Below the pieces are notes generated by a model that was not told the origin of the DNA, ran no database searches, and saw only the letters and a program-made list of their open reading frames with translations. This document shows positions 24,269-31,724 of a DNA stretch of 31,724 bases, one piece after another; the stretch's first letter is position 1; the number at the start of each line of letters is the position of its first letter. The stretch is from Flavobacteriales bacterium (GTDB lineage: Bacteria; Bacteroidota; Bacteroidia; Flavobacteriales_D; Cryomorphaceae), in NCBI GenBank assembly GCA_020200995.1, contig JAIVHQ010000213.1, forward strand, positions 1 to 31,724, in the 5' to 3' direction. The position numbers were made by a program, and so were the translations under genes.

Positions 24269-24828
24269 TTAAAGGTTTTCGCCGGCTGTAAAAAGTGCCT
24301 CACTGATCACCAAATCTTCCGGGGTGGTCACCTTGATGTTTGAACGGTTGCCCTCGCAGAGGTGGACGTAATGCCCGGCCCTCTCCACAACAGAAGCGTC
24401 GTCGGTGAAGAATGGCTCGTAAGGGGTATTGTAGGCGCTTTCCAGAATTTCGCGGCGAAAGCACTGCGGCGTTTGCACAGCCACCAGTTCATTGCGAGGC
24501 AGCGTACCGCGTCGTGCACGGCTACGTACTCCACCTCATCGGCGAGGACGGCGAGGCCATTTTGGACGGAGTGAAACCGCTCGGCTCCACCATCCACCAC
24601 CACGTGGTCAATTTCAAAATTGTAATCGGTAATAAGTTTTTCCCAGGCGCTCCGCAGCGAAGGATAGAGTACCAGGATGTACTGCATTTCGGGGTCGAAC
24701 CTTTGGAATACTTCGAAAGTGCGGATGATCACAGGTTTTCCGGAAAGGAGCAAAAACTGCTTGGCCACGGGCGAGGCCATTCGCGTGCCCGTACCTCCCG
24801 CCACCATGATGACCGCGCGCTTCGGCAT
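24269..24828 (-). pseudogene. ispD: 2-C-methyl-D-erythritol 4-phosphate cytidylyltransferase, internally deleted and frameshifted
   Basis: IspD couples MEP to CTP, the third step of the MEP pathway. From the ATG at 24828 the frame is a good IspD: VAGGTGTRMASPVAKQFLLL (CTP-binding loop), VVDGGAERFHSVQNGL, and YVAVHDAVR at about 103-111. Immediately afterwards the frame goes wrong. A second frame then gives RNELVAVQTPQCFRREIL, FTDDASVVERAG, and SNIKVTTPEDLVISE, the normal IspD C-terminus, to the stop at 24269. Compared with a usual IspD of about 230 residues, some 45 residues between HDAVR and RNEL are absent (including the Thr140-equivalent region of E. coli IspD) and the frame is shifted. The junction lies near bases 24493-24502. 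It starts 9 bases after the queA stop, so it is in the queA transcription unit. Real pseudogene or assembly error are both possible. Confidence 0.85.
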
Positions 24829-24837
24829 AGCGGGCAG

Positions 24838-25887
24838 TTAGACGATGAGCATTGCGTCGCCGTAAGCCAGGAAGCGGTACTTCTCTTTGATGGCTTCCTT
24901 GTACGCTTTCATCACATTCTCATAACCGCCGAAAGCCGCCACCTGCATGAGGAGGGTCGACTCGGGTTCGTGAAAATTGCTCACCATCGCGTCGGCAATA
25001 TGGAATTCGTAGGGCGGAAAGATGAACTTATTTGTCCAGCCGTCGAAGGGCTTGAGGCGCGAATCAGTCGATACCGAAGTCTCAACGGCCCGCATAGCGG
25101 TGGTACCCACCACACAAATTTTCTTCTTAAGATCCTTGCTTCGGTTCACCACTTTCGTTGCGGCCTCCTCGATCATCATCTGCTCGCTATCCATCTTGTG
25201 CTTCGTGAGGTCTTCCACCTCCACAGGGCGAAAAGTGCCAAGGCCGATGTGCAGGGTAACTTCGGCCACGCCGATGCCCTTCAATTCCATGCGCTTCATA
25301 AGCTCGCGGCTGAAGTGGAGGCCGGCAGTGGGTACGGCAACCGCACCTTCATGCTTGGCAAAGATGGTCTGGAAACGCTCGTCGTCAATTTTCTCGGCGC
25401 GGCGGTCGAGGTACTTGGGGATGGGCGTTTCGCCGAGCGAAGTGATGGTTTTTTTAAAACCATCGTAGTCGCCGTCGAAGAGGAAGCGCAGGGTACGCCC
25501 GCGCGATGTGGTATTGTCGATCACCTCGGCTACCAGCTCGTCGTTCTCGCCAAAGTAGAGCTTATTGCCGATGCGGATTTTTCGCGCGGGATCCACCAAT
25601 ACGTCCCAAAGCAGGGTCTCACGGTTGAGCTCGCGCAGCAAAAATACTTCGATCTTGGCCCCGGTCTTTTCCTTGTTGCCGAAAAGGCGTGCGGGAAATA
25701 CGCGGGTGTTGTTCATCACAAAAGTATCGTCTTCCTCGAAGTAGTCCAGAATGTCTTTGAAAGTTTTGTGCTCAATTTTACCGTCTTTGCGGTGCAGAAC
25801 CATGAGGCGGCTTTCATCGCGGTTGTCGGCAGGGTACTTGGCGATCAATTCTTCAGGCAAATTGAACTTGAACTTGGAAAGTTTCAT
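24838..25887 (-). CDS. queA: S-adenosylmethionine:tRNA ribosyltransferase-isomerase QueA
   Basis: QueA transfers and isomerises the ribosyl group of SAM onto 7-aminomethyl-7-deazaguanine in tRNA, making epoxyqueuosine at wobble position 34. The 349-residue protein has the full set of family blocks: KFNLPEELIAKYPADNRDES near the start, VMNNTRVFPARLFG (about 57-70), the signature AVAVPTAGLHFSRELM, LHIGLGTFRPV, and the C-terminal FHEPESTLLMQVAAFGG with YGDAMLIV at the end. Length is normal. A TACTTTTG promoter box stands 43 bases before the ATG, so queA may have its own promoter besides read-through from truB, which ends 83 bases upstream. The broken ispD follows after 9 bases. Confidence 0.96.
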   Translation of the reverse strand: MKLSKFKFNLPEELIAKYPADNRDESRLMVLHRKDGKIEHKTFKDILDYFEEDDTFVMNNTRVFPARLFGNKEKTGAKIEVFLLRELNRETLLWDVLVDPARKIRIGNKLYFGENDELVAEVIDNTTSRGRTLRFLFDGDYDGFKKTITSLGETPIPKYLDRRAEKIDDERFQTIFAKHEGAVAVPTAGLHFSRELMKRMELKGIGVAEVTLHIGLGTFRPVEVEDLTKHKMDSEQMMIEEAATKVVNRSKDLKKKICVVGTTAMRAVETSVSTDSRLKPFDGWTNKFIFPPYEFHIADAMVSNFHEPESTLLMQVAAFGGYENVMKAYKEAIKEKYRFLAYGDAMLIV

Positions 25888-25929
25888 CGAGGTCTACGGT
25901 TTTGTTATCAGCACAGAAAAAAGCGGGTG

Positions 25930-25937
25930 CAAAAGTA
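25930..25937 (-). promoter_or_regulatory. -7 box for queA
   Basis: Minus-strand TACTTTTG, identical to the dxs box, lies in the 83-base gap between truB and queA, 42 bases before the queA ATG. A -33 TTTG is not evident. Confidence 0.5.
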
Positions 25938-25970
25938 GTGAAAAATTTGACACGTCCGCCATTTAAACCG

Positions 25971-26693
25971 TCAGGGCTGAGCATCCAAGGCGGCGATCAC
26001 CTGATCGACGGTGAGGGAATTTTCGGCGCGGTAATCGCCCACGGCCGTTCGGCGCAGTGAAGTGAGGTGAGCGCCGCATCCGAGCGCCTCGCCCAGATCG
26101 CGGGCGATGGAGCGGATGTAGGTGCCGGTCGAGCAGTCGATCTCGAAATACACTTCGGGAAAATGCTCGCTGCTCACCTCAAATTTCGAGATGTTGACCT
26201 CCCGCGATTTGAGCTCCACGGTTTCTCCCTTTCGGGCGGAGAGGTAGGCCCGCTTTCCCTCCACCAATTTTGCGGAAAACTGCGGCGGTACCTGCTGTGA
26301 AATACCTGCCAATTCAGCCGCCGCCTCGGCGATCTTTTCGGGAGTCACGCCTTCGGTGGAGCGAATTTGGTCGGGCCGGGTCTCCAGGTCAAAAGAGGGC
26401 GTGGTGGCCCCCAGCATAAAGGTGCCGGTGTACGATTTTCCCGCAAGGGTGAGCTCGGTGATCTTCTTGGTAAACTTACCCGTGCAGAGGATGAGCAGCC
26501 CAGTGGCCAGCGGATCGAGGGTGCCGGCATGGCCCACCTTGAGCTTTTTGAGGCCAAACTTTTTCTGGATGTTGTAGCGAATCTTCTTCACCACATCAAA
26601 AGAACTCCACGTGAGCGGCTTGTCCACGAGGAGCAATTTTCCCGTGAGGAAATCTTCAGCTGTGGCACCTTCCATTTCTTCGGCAGTCATCAT
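25971..26693 (-). CDS. truB: tRNA pseudouridine(55) synthase TruB
   Basis: TruB converts U55 of tRNA T-loops to pseudouridine and acts as a tRNA chaperone. The 240-residue protein has KLLLVDKPLTWSSFDVVKKI near the N-terminus, the catalytic motif VGHAGTLDPLATGLLIL with the nucleophilic Asp at about 61, AGKSYTGTFMLGATTPSFD, and the C-terminal STGTYIRSIARDLGEALG. It lacks a PUA extension, as in other short forms. The ATG at 26693 overlaps the uppP stop in ATGA, so translation is coupled; a second ATG follows directly. Confidence 0.96.
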   Translation of the reverse strand: MMTAEEMEGATAEDFLTGKLLLVDKPLTWSSFDVVKKIRYNIQKKFGLKKLKVGHAGTLDPLATGLLILCTGKFTKKITELTLAGKSYTGTFMLGATTPSFDLETRPDQIRSTEGVTPEKIAEAAAELAGISQQVPPQFSAKLVEGKRAYLSARKGETVELKSREVNISKFEVSSEHFPEVYFEIDCSTGTYIRSIARDLGEALGCGAHLTSLRRTAVGDYRAENSLTVDQVIAALDAQP

Positions 26694-27487
26694 GTCACCA
26701 AGCCCACATAAGCGATGGCGCCCGCGCCCACAGCGAAGCAGTAATAGGAGAAATACTTGAGCTTGCTGCGCTTCACGAGGGCGATCATCCAGGTGCAGGC
26801 AAAAAGCCCGGCGATGAAAGCGGCCAGAAATCCGGCAATGAGGTGGCTGCTCTCGGTGGTCGATGCGGCCAGCTCGCCCGACATGATGTCTTTGGCGATC
26901 TTACCGAGGATGAGGGGCACCACCATGAGGAAGGAGAACCGCGCGGCCTTCTCCCGGTCGATGCGCAATAGCACCGATGCCGAAATCGTGGCCCCCGAGC
27001 GCGAAATGCCCGGCAGGATGGCGATGGCCTGTGATATACCGATGATGACTGCGTTCACAGGGCCCACCGACCGGTCGGTGCGCACGGCCTTATCGGCCAA
27101 AAACAGAAGGAGGCCGGTCACCAAAAGCATAAGGCCCACGAGCAAAATATTTTTGTCGAAAAGCAGCTCCATCTCCTCTTCGAAAAAGAGGCCCACAAAA
27201 GCCGCCGGAATCATCGAGATGACCACGTAGAGCGCAAACCGCCACGATTCATTGTTTTTAAACTCGGTGAGCCCGACCAGAATTTCGCCAATGTCTTTTC
27301 GGTAAATCACGATGGTGCTCAGGGCAGTGGCAGCGTGGAGCACCACTGTCATCATCATACTCTCGGAGGGCACGGATTCATCGCCGAGCATGGCCTTGGC
27401 CAGCTCGAGGTGGCCGCTGCTGCTCACGGGTAGAAATTCGGTAAGTCCCTGGACAATGCCCAGAATAATGGCTTCAATGATCCCCAT
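26690..27487 (-). CDS. uppP: Undecaprenyl-diphosphatase UppP (BacA)
   Basis: UppP removes a phosphate from undecaprenyl diphosphate on the periplasmic side, recycling the lipid carrier for peptidoglycan and O-antigen; overproduction gives bacitracin tolerance. The 265-residue integral membrane protein has about eight hydrophobic helices and both active-site motifs: GIVQGLTEFLPVSSSGHLEL (10-29, with E17, S23 and H26) and LPGISRSGATISASVLLRID. Start ATG at 27487 (MGIIEAIILG); a TTG codon before it is not needed. It starts 12 bases after the DUF3098 stop and overlaps truB by ATGA. Confidence 0.96.
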   Translation of the reverse strand: MGIIEAIILGIVQGLTEFLPVSSSGHLELAKAMLGDESVPSESMMMTVVLHAATALSTIVIYRKDIGEILVGLTEFKNNESWRFALYVVISMIPAAFVGLFFEEEMELLFDKNILLVGLMLLVTGLLLFLADKAVRTDRSVGPVNAVIIGISQAIAILPGISRSGATISASVLLRIDREKAARFSFLMVVPLILGKIAKDIMSGELAASTTESSHLIAGFLAAFIAGLFACTWMIALVKRSKLKYFSYYCFAVGAGAIAYVGLVT

Positions 27488-27499
27488 CAATCCTGGTGT

Positions 27500-27766
27500 T
27501 TACTCTTTGTGCGAAGGCTTCTTGAGGATGGCGTAAAACACGGCTCCGTAGCCGATCAGCACCACGATGGGCGCGAGGGTAATGCGCCTGAAGCTGAAGA
27601 TGTCATCGCTGAACACGTCGGGATCTTCGCTGCCGCCGCCCACCATGAGGGCGTACCCTACAATCAGGATGCCGATGCCAATGAGGAGGAGCTTGTAATT
27701 GTTGGCTCCGAAGGCGAATCGGATTTGAGGTTCCTGGCTTTTGCTGCGGCTGTCGGGGGTCGGCAT
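27500..27766 (-). CDS. DUF3098 small membrane protein
   Basis: An 88-residue protein with two membrane helices, NYKLLLIGIGILIVGYALMV (about 23-42) and LAPIVVLIGYGAVFYAILKK (about 62-81), joined by the loop GGGSEDPDVFSDDIFSFRR. This is the DUF3098 family, found in Bacteroidota between ftsX and uppP. The role is unknown; the constant position suggests a link with FtsX or cell-wall carrier recycling. It starts 14 bases after the ftsX stop and ends 12 bases before uppP. Confidence 0.9.
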   Translation of the reverse strand: MPTPDSRSKSQEPQIRFAFGANNYKLLLIGIGILIVGYALMVGGGSEDPDVFSDDIFSFRRITLAPIVVLIGYGAVFYAILKKPSHKE

Positions 27767-27780
27767 AAGGCGTGTTGTGT

Positions 27781-28680
27781 TTAGTAAATTTTGCGGGTGT
27801 CGGTGCGGAGGTAGCGCCTTACGGCAAAAAGGGTTGAGAGTCCGGAGATCACCATTCCCAAAAGCATGACCACCCCGAAAAGCTGCGCAAACATGAGGTA
27901 ATCGTTCATTTCAAAAAACTCGGGAATCTCCCGGCGCAGACCGTAAAGTACGGCCAAAATAAGCAGGATGGCAATGAGGCCGGCGTAGAGGCCTTTCATG
28001 ATTCCACCCAGAATAAAAGGTTTTTGGATAAAATACCCTGTCGCACCAACCAGCTGCATGCTGCGGATGATAAAGCGCTTGGCGTAGATGGTGAGGCGGA
28101 TGGTGTTGTTGATCAACGCGATGGCGATGAGCAGGAGCAAAAAGCTGAACCCGAGCAGGATGATTCCGATCTTGTTAAGGTTGTTGTTTACCTGCCTGAT
28201 GAGGTTGGGGCTGTACACCACTTCGGCCACTTCTTCGTTTTCTCCGATCTTTCCCGCAATGTGCTCTACGCTGTCGGGGTGGGCATAATCTGCCGAAAGG
28301 CGGAGTTCGATCACAGCCTGCAGCGGATTGTACCCGAGGAAGGAGACAAAATCCTCGCCGAGGCTCTCCGAGAGGCGGGCGGCGCCCTCTTCCTTATCCA
28401 CATACACGGTTTGGCGGGTGTAGGGCTCGGCGTCGAGTTCTTTTTTGAGGCGCATCACGTCGGCTTCCTTGGCGTCGTCGTCGAGGTACACCTGCACCTC
28501 GATGTTTTCCTTCACGTAGCTCGAAAGTTTTTGCGCATTCAGCAGCAATACGCTGAGAATACCGAGCATAAAAAGCACGAGCGAAATACCGATGACGGTA
28601 GACACTGCGCTCGATCGGGCCCTGCGCTTGGCGTATTTGTCGGGGGTAGCTGCCATTTTCAGGGTGCTAAAGTAAGCCAT
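27781..28680 (-). CDS. ftsX: Cell-division permease-like protein FtsX
   Basis: FtsX forms an ABC-transporter-like complex with FtsE at the septum and controls peptidoglycan hydrolases. The 299-residue protein has a first helix at about 29-52 (VIGISLVLFMLGILSVLLLN), an extracellular domain with the VQVYLDDDAKEADVMRLKKE block, then three further helices at about 170-195, 222-245 and 265-290, ending RRYLRTDTRKIY. The RLTIYAKRFIIRSMQLVGAT segment is a hallmark of the family. It is the first gene of the leftward ftsX-DUF3098-uppP-truB block and is divergent from leuS across 193 bases. ftsE is not in the window. Confidence 0.94.
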   Translation of the reverse strand: MAYFSTLKMAATPDKYAKRRARSSAVSTVIGISLVLFMLGILSVLLLNAQKLSSYVKENIEVQVYLDDDAKEADVMRLKKELDAEPYTRQTVYVDKEEGAARLSESLGEDFVSFLGYNPLQAVIELRLSADYAHPDSVEHIAGKIGENEEVAEVVYSPNLIRQVNNNLNKIGIILLGFSFLLLLIAIALINNTIRLTIYAKRFIIRSMQLVGATGYFIQKPFILGGIMKGLYAGLIAILLILAVLYGLRREIPEFFEMNDYLMFAQLFGVVMLLGMVISGLSTLFAVRRYLRTDTRKIY

Positions 28681-28838
28681 GCGCGGTAAATTAGGGCAAG
28701 GCCGGCGTTAGAAAGTGTGAATAGGAGTGGGAACCTTGACGGTCTGCATGGCATTCGGGCCTTCTCAGGTTGTAAATCACCCTCCCCCACACCCCGTTTT
28801 CACCCCACTCCCGCCGCCGCGCGCCGCGCGATTTTAGC

Positions 28839-28846
28839 TACCTTTG
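28839..28846 (+). promoter_or_regulatory. -7 box for leuS
   Basis: TACCTTTG matches TAnnTTTG and lies 27 bases before the leuS ATG. The region 19-20 bases upstream is GC-rich (a CGCGCGCCGCGCG-like run) without a TTTG. A strong ftsX promoter on the other strand is not apparent. Confidence 0.5.
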
Positions 28847-28873
28847 CGGCCAAATCACATCAGCACAACCGAT

Positions 28874-31724
28874 ATGGAATACAACTTCCGCGACATAGAG
28901 AAAAAGTGGCAAAAACACTGGGATGATGCGCAAACCTACCGCGTAGATGAATCCGTAGAAGGCAAGAAGTACTACGTCCTCGACATGTTTCCCTACCCAT
29001 CGGGCGCGGGCCTGCACGTGGGCCACCCCCTTGGCTACATCGCCTCTGATGTGATCGCGCGCTACAAGCGCCACCGCGGCTTTAACGTGCTACACCCCAT
29101 GGGCTTCGACTCATTCGGGCTGCCCGCCGAGCAGTACGCCATCCAAACGGGGCAACACCCCGCCGTGACCACCGCCAAAAACATCGACCGGTACCGCTAC
29201 CAGCTCAAGCGACTCGGATTCAACTACGACTGGAACCGCGAGGTGCGCACTTCCGATCCGAACTATTACCGCTGGACGCAGTGGATTTTCAAGCAACTCT
29301 ACAACTCTTGGTACAACAAGGCCACCGACCGGGCCGAACCCATTGATACCCTCACGGCGGCTTTCGCCAAAAACGGCAGTTACGCAGCCGATGCGGCCGT
29401 AGACCGCGACTGGTACAAAGACCTCGACCTCGAGGGCTATCCTTTCGGAAAATACTTTGTCGGAGAGTTTACCGCCACCGACTGGGAGGTGCTCACCCCC
29501 GCGCAGCGCGAGGGCATCCTGAGCCACTACCGCCTCGCCTATCTCTCCGACACCCGCGTGAACTGGTGCGAGGCCCTCGGCACCGTGCTGGCCAACGACG
29601 AGGTGAAAGACGGCCTCAGCGAGCGCGGCGGCCACCCCGTGGAGCAGCGCCTCATGAAGCAGTGGAGCCTCCGCATCACGGCTTATAACGATCGCCTCCT
29701 CGACGGCCTCGAAGACCTCGACTGGGCCGACAGCATCAAGGAAATGCAGCGCAACTGGATCGGTAAATCCAAGGGTGCCTCAGTCCACTTCGACGTGGAA
29801 GGTAGCGCGGCCGGCATCGACGTGTTTACCACCCGTCCCGATACCCTTTTCGGAGTGACCTTTATGGTGCTGGCGCCGGAGCACGACCTGGTGTCCAAAA
29901 TTACCACCGCGGATCAAAAAGGAGAGGTGGATGCCTACGTAAAGCAGGCCATGGCCCGCACCGAGCGCGACCGGCAGAGCGATGCAAAAACCGTGAGCGG
30001 ATGCTTCACAGGCGCCTATGCCGTGCACCCCTTCAGCGGCGAGCGCCTCCCGATCTGGATCGCCGATTACGTACTGGCCGGCTACGGAACCGGCGCCGTG
30101 ATGGCTGTGCCCGCCGGCGATCAGCGCGACCTCAACTTCGCGCGCCACTTCGACCTGCCCGTGACCGACATTTTCGAAGGCCGCGACATCGCCGATGAAG
30201 CCTTTGCAGACAAAACCGGCAAGCTCAGAAACTCGGGTTTCCTCACGGGCCTCGATTTTGAAAAAGCCACCGACGAGGTGATCCTCGAACTGGAGAAGAA
30301 GCGCACCGGGTACGGCAAGATCAACTACCGACTCCGCGATGCCGTTTTTTCGCGGCAGCGCTACTGGGGCGAGCCCTTTCCGGTGTATTACGAAAATGAC
30401 ATGCCCCGCCTCCTCGGCGATTCGGAGTTGCCCCTCACCCTGCCCGAAGTCGACAAGTATCTGCCCACCGAGAGCGGTGAACCGCCCCTGGCTCGAGCCC
30501 GAAAAGAGGATTGGCCCGTTTTCAAAGGCGACCGCATGGAGCACAACACCATGCCCGGCTGGGCGGGTTCGTCGTGGTACTTCCTGCGCTACATGGATCC
30601 CGACAACGATCAGGTGCCCGTTTCGCCCGAAAAGGCGCGGTACTGGGGTGCCGTAGACCTTTACATGGGCGGCGCCGAGCACGCCACAGGCCACTTGCTC
30701 TACGCCCGTTTCTGGACGAAATTTCTTTACGACCGCAACCTCATCCACTTCGATGAGCCCTTTCGGAAAATGATCAATCAGGGGATGATCCTCGGCCGCT
30801 CGTGCATCCTGCTGCGCGACACGGAGCGCCCCGATACGTATGTGTCTTTCGACAAAGAAGCGGAATACCTCGAAGCGTTTCCCTCGAAAGCGGGCAAAAC
30901 AGCTCAAAACCGCTTTCAGCAACTCCGCGTTGATGTGAACCTCGCCGACGGCGACCTCCTGGACAAGGAAGGCCTCAAAAAGTGGCAGCCCGAATACGCC
31001 AATGCCCGGTTTTTTCCGGAAACGGGCGAATTCCGCTGCGGCCACGAAGTGGAAAAAATGTCGAAACGCTGGCACAATGTGGTGGATCCCGAGCAGCTCT
31101 GCGAAGACTTTGGCGCCGACACCCTGCGCATGTACGAAATGTTTCTCGGCCCCGTGGAGCAATCCAAGCCCTGGGACACCCAAGGCATCACGGGGGTGCA
31201 CAATTTTCTCCGAAAGTTTTGGCGCCTCGCGCACGATGGCGACGGCAACCTCGCCGTGACCGACAGCGACCCGAGCCGCGAATCGCTGCAAAGTCTCCAC
31301 CGCTCCATCAAAAAAGTGACCGACGAACTCGAGCGCTTTTCGTGGAACACCGTGGTGAGCACCCTGATGATCGCGGTGAACGAGCTGACCACCCAAAAAT
31401 GCACGGACCGCGCCATTATCGAGCCCCTCACCGTGTTGATTTCACCTTATGCCCCCCACTTTGCCGAAGAACTCTGGCAGCAACTTGGTCATTCCGATTC
31501 TGTGACGACCCAAAACTGGCCGGAGCACAACCCCGCGTTTTTGGAAGACACCTCTTTCGAATACCCCGTTTCCTTCAACGGAAAGATGCGTTTCAAGCTT
31601 CCCCTTCCCGCCGACATGGATCCCAAAAGTGTTGAAAAAGCTGTGCTCGAATCGCCCGATTCCGAAAAATACCTCGAAGGCAAGACGCCGAAGAAGGTGA
31701 TCGTGGTGCCGAAGAGGATTGTGA
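28874..31724 (+). CDS. leuS: Leucyl-tRNA synthetase (3' end cut by the window)
   Basis: LeuRS is a class I synthetase that charges tRNA-Leu and edits mischarged norvaline or isoleucine. The frame is open for 950 codons to the window edge. It ends KVIVVPKRIV, so only a few residues are missing. Motifs: the HIGH element as HVGHPLGY in PYPSGAGLHVGHPLGY (about 41-56), the CP1 editing domain with FTTRPDTLFGVTFMVLAPEH and YGTGAVMAVPAGDQRD, GWAGSSWYFLRYMDP, and the KMSKS loop as EKMSKRWHNVVDPE. KMSKR and PAGDQRD (instead of PAHDERD) are forms I recall from Bacteroidota. The anticodon-binding domain follows. Start ATG at 28874 (MEYNFRDIEKKWQKHW). Divergent from ftsX, as in many Bacteroidota genomes. 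Confidence 0.96.
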   Translation, partial: MEYNFRDIEKKWQKHWDDAQTYRVDESVEGKKYYVLDMFPYPSGAGLHVGHPLGYIASDVIARYKRHRGFNVLHPMGFDSFGLPAEQYAIQTGQHPAVTTAKNIDRYRYQLKRLGFNYDWNREVRTSDPNYYRWTQWIFKQLYNSWYNKATDRAEPIDTLTAAFAKNGSYAADAAVDRDWYKDLDLEGYPFGKYFVGEFTATDWEVLTPAQREGILSHYRLAYLSDTRVNWCEALGTVLANDEVKDGLSERGGHPVEQRLMKQWSLRITAYNDRLLDGLEDLDWADSIKEMQRNWIGKSKGASVHFDVEGSAAGIDVFTTRPDTLFGVTFMVLAPEHDLVSKITTADQKGEVDAYVKQAMARTERDRQSDAKTVSGCFTGAYAVHPFSGERLPIWIADYVLAGYGTGAVMAVPAGDQRDLNFARHFDLPVTDIFEGRDIADEAFADKTGKLRNSGFLTGLDFEKATDEVILELEKKRTGYGKINYRLRDAVFSRQRYWGEPFPVYYENDMPRLLGDSELPLTLPEVDKYLPTESGEPPLARARKEDWPVFKGDRMEHNTMPGWAGSSWYFLRYMDPDNDQVPVSPEKARYWGAVDLYMGGAEHATGHLLYARFWTKFLYDRNLIHFDEPFRKMINQGMILGRSCILLRDTERPDTYVSFDKEAEYLEAFPSKAGKTAQNRFQQLRVDVNLADGDLLDKEGLKKWQPEYANARFFPETGEFRCGHEVEKMSKRWHNVVDPEQLCEDFGADTLRMYEMFLGPVEQSKPWDTQGITGVHNFLRKFWRLAHDGDGNLAVTDSDPSRESLQSLHRSIKKVTDELERFSWNTVVSTLMIAVNELTTQKCTDRAIIEPLTVLISPYAPHFAEELWQQLGHSDSVTTQNWPEHNPAFLEDTSFEYPVSFNGKMRFKLPLPADMDPKSVEKAVLESPDSEKYLEGKTPKKVIVVPKRIV

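Noticed and set aside
23697..24828. A toxin-antitoxin or defence pair formed by the two short genes
   Set aside because: Both are recognisable remnants of larger known genes (DISM sensor and IspD), so no new two-gene system is needed to explain them.
24412..25938. 508-codon plus-strand open frame
   Set aside because: It lies opposite queA and ispD, which have complete family motifs. Its translation is rich in His and Arg with no domain pattern, typical of an antisense shadow.
29780..31396. 538-codon minus-strand open frame
   Set aside because: It is antisense to leuS in a GC-biased region. The leuS frame carries all class I motifs, and the opposite frame shows none.

Overview
The window looks like chromosomal DNA of a member of Bacteroidota, most likely Flavobacteriia (Flavobacteriales). 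Reasons: the gene order ftsX - DUF3098 - uppP - truB - queA with leuS divergent next to ftsX; a DnaG primase that starts MISQQTIDRIF and has lost all four zinc ligands, as I recall from flavobacterial primases; promoter boxes of the Bacteroidota form TAnnTTTG in front of several genes; no clear Shine-Dalgarno leaders; and many lipoprotein signal peptides. Base composition looks fairly balanced for a flavobacterium, so a marine or Cryomorphaceae-like lineage is possible, but genus cannot be read from here.

Layout. 1-84: tail of an unidentified gene. 94-470: two degenerate copies of an approximately 200-base unit with a palindromic REP-like core. 474-2420: dxs. 2530-9016: a tetR - tolC - adaptor - RND efflux operon read leftward. 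8971-10758: a large cysteine-rich lipoprotein with ten DCGG-type repeats. 11046-12800: recJ, convergent with a leftward operon (18931 down to 12778) encoding an unknown secreted protein, a long-chain polyprenyl diphosphate synthase, a small MORN-like lipoprotein, DnaG and an MscS channel. 18956-19636: an outer-membrane beta-barrel protein. 19637-20293: gene-free and rich in repeats. 20294-23453: rlmN and a 7TMR-DISM/SpoIIE phosphatase. 23697-24828: two damaged genes, a truncated DISM paralogue and ispD. 24838-28680: the conserved queA-truB-uppP-DUF3098-ftsX block. 28874-end: leuS, lacking only its last few codons.

How the genes relate. Four genes deal with isoprenoids: dxs and ispD (MEP pathway), the polyprenyl synthase (quinone side chain) and uppP (undecaprenyl carrier recycling). 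ispD is visibly broken, lacking about 45 codons and changing frame, although the MEP pathway would need it. The TolC homologue also lacks about 60-65 residues, here in frame, and a DISM gene is cut short. Three internal losses in one window suggest either local gene decay or consensus/assembly errors; reads across the three junctions would decide.

The least described elements are the DCGG-repeat lipoprotein, the interspersed repeat ending in ACTTTATGGACAGACA (three copies, one reaching the rlmN stop codon), and the 532-residue secreted protein that heads the polyprenyl synthase - dnaG operon. I see no CRISPR array, tRNA, rRNA, integrase, transposase or recognisable defence system. The window is mostly core genome.
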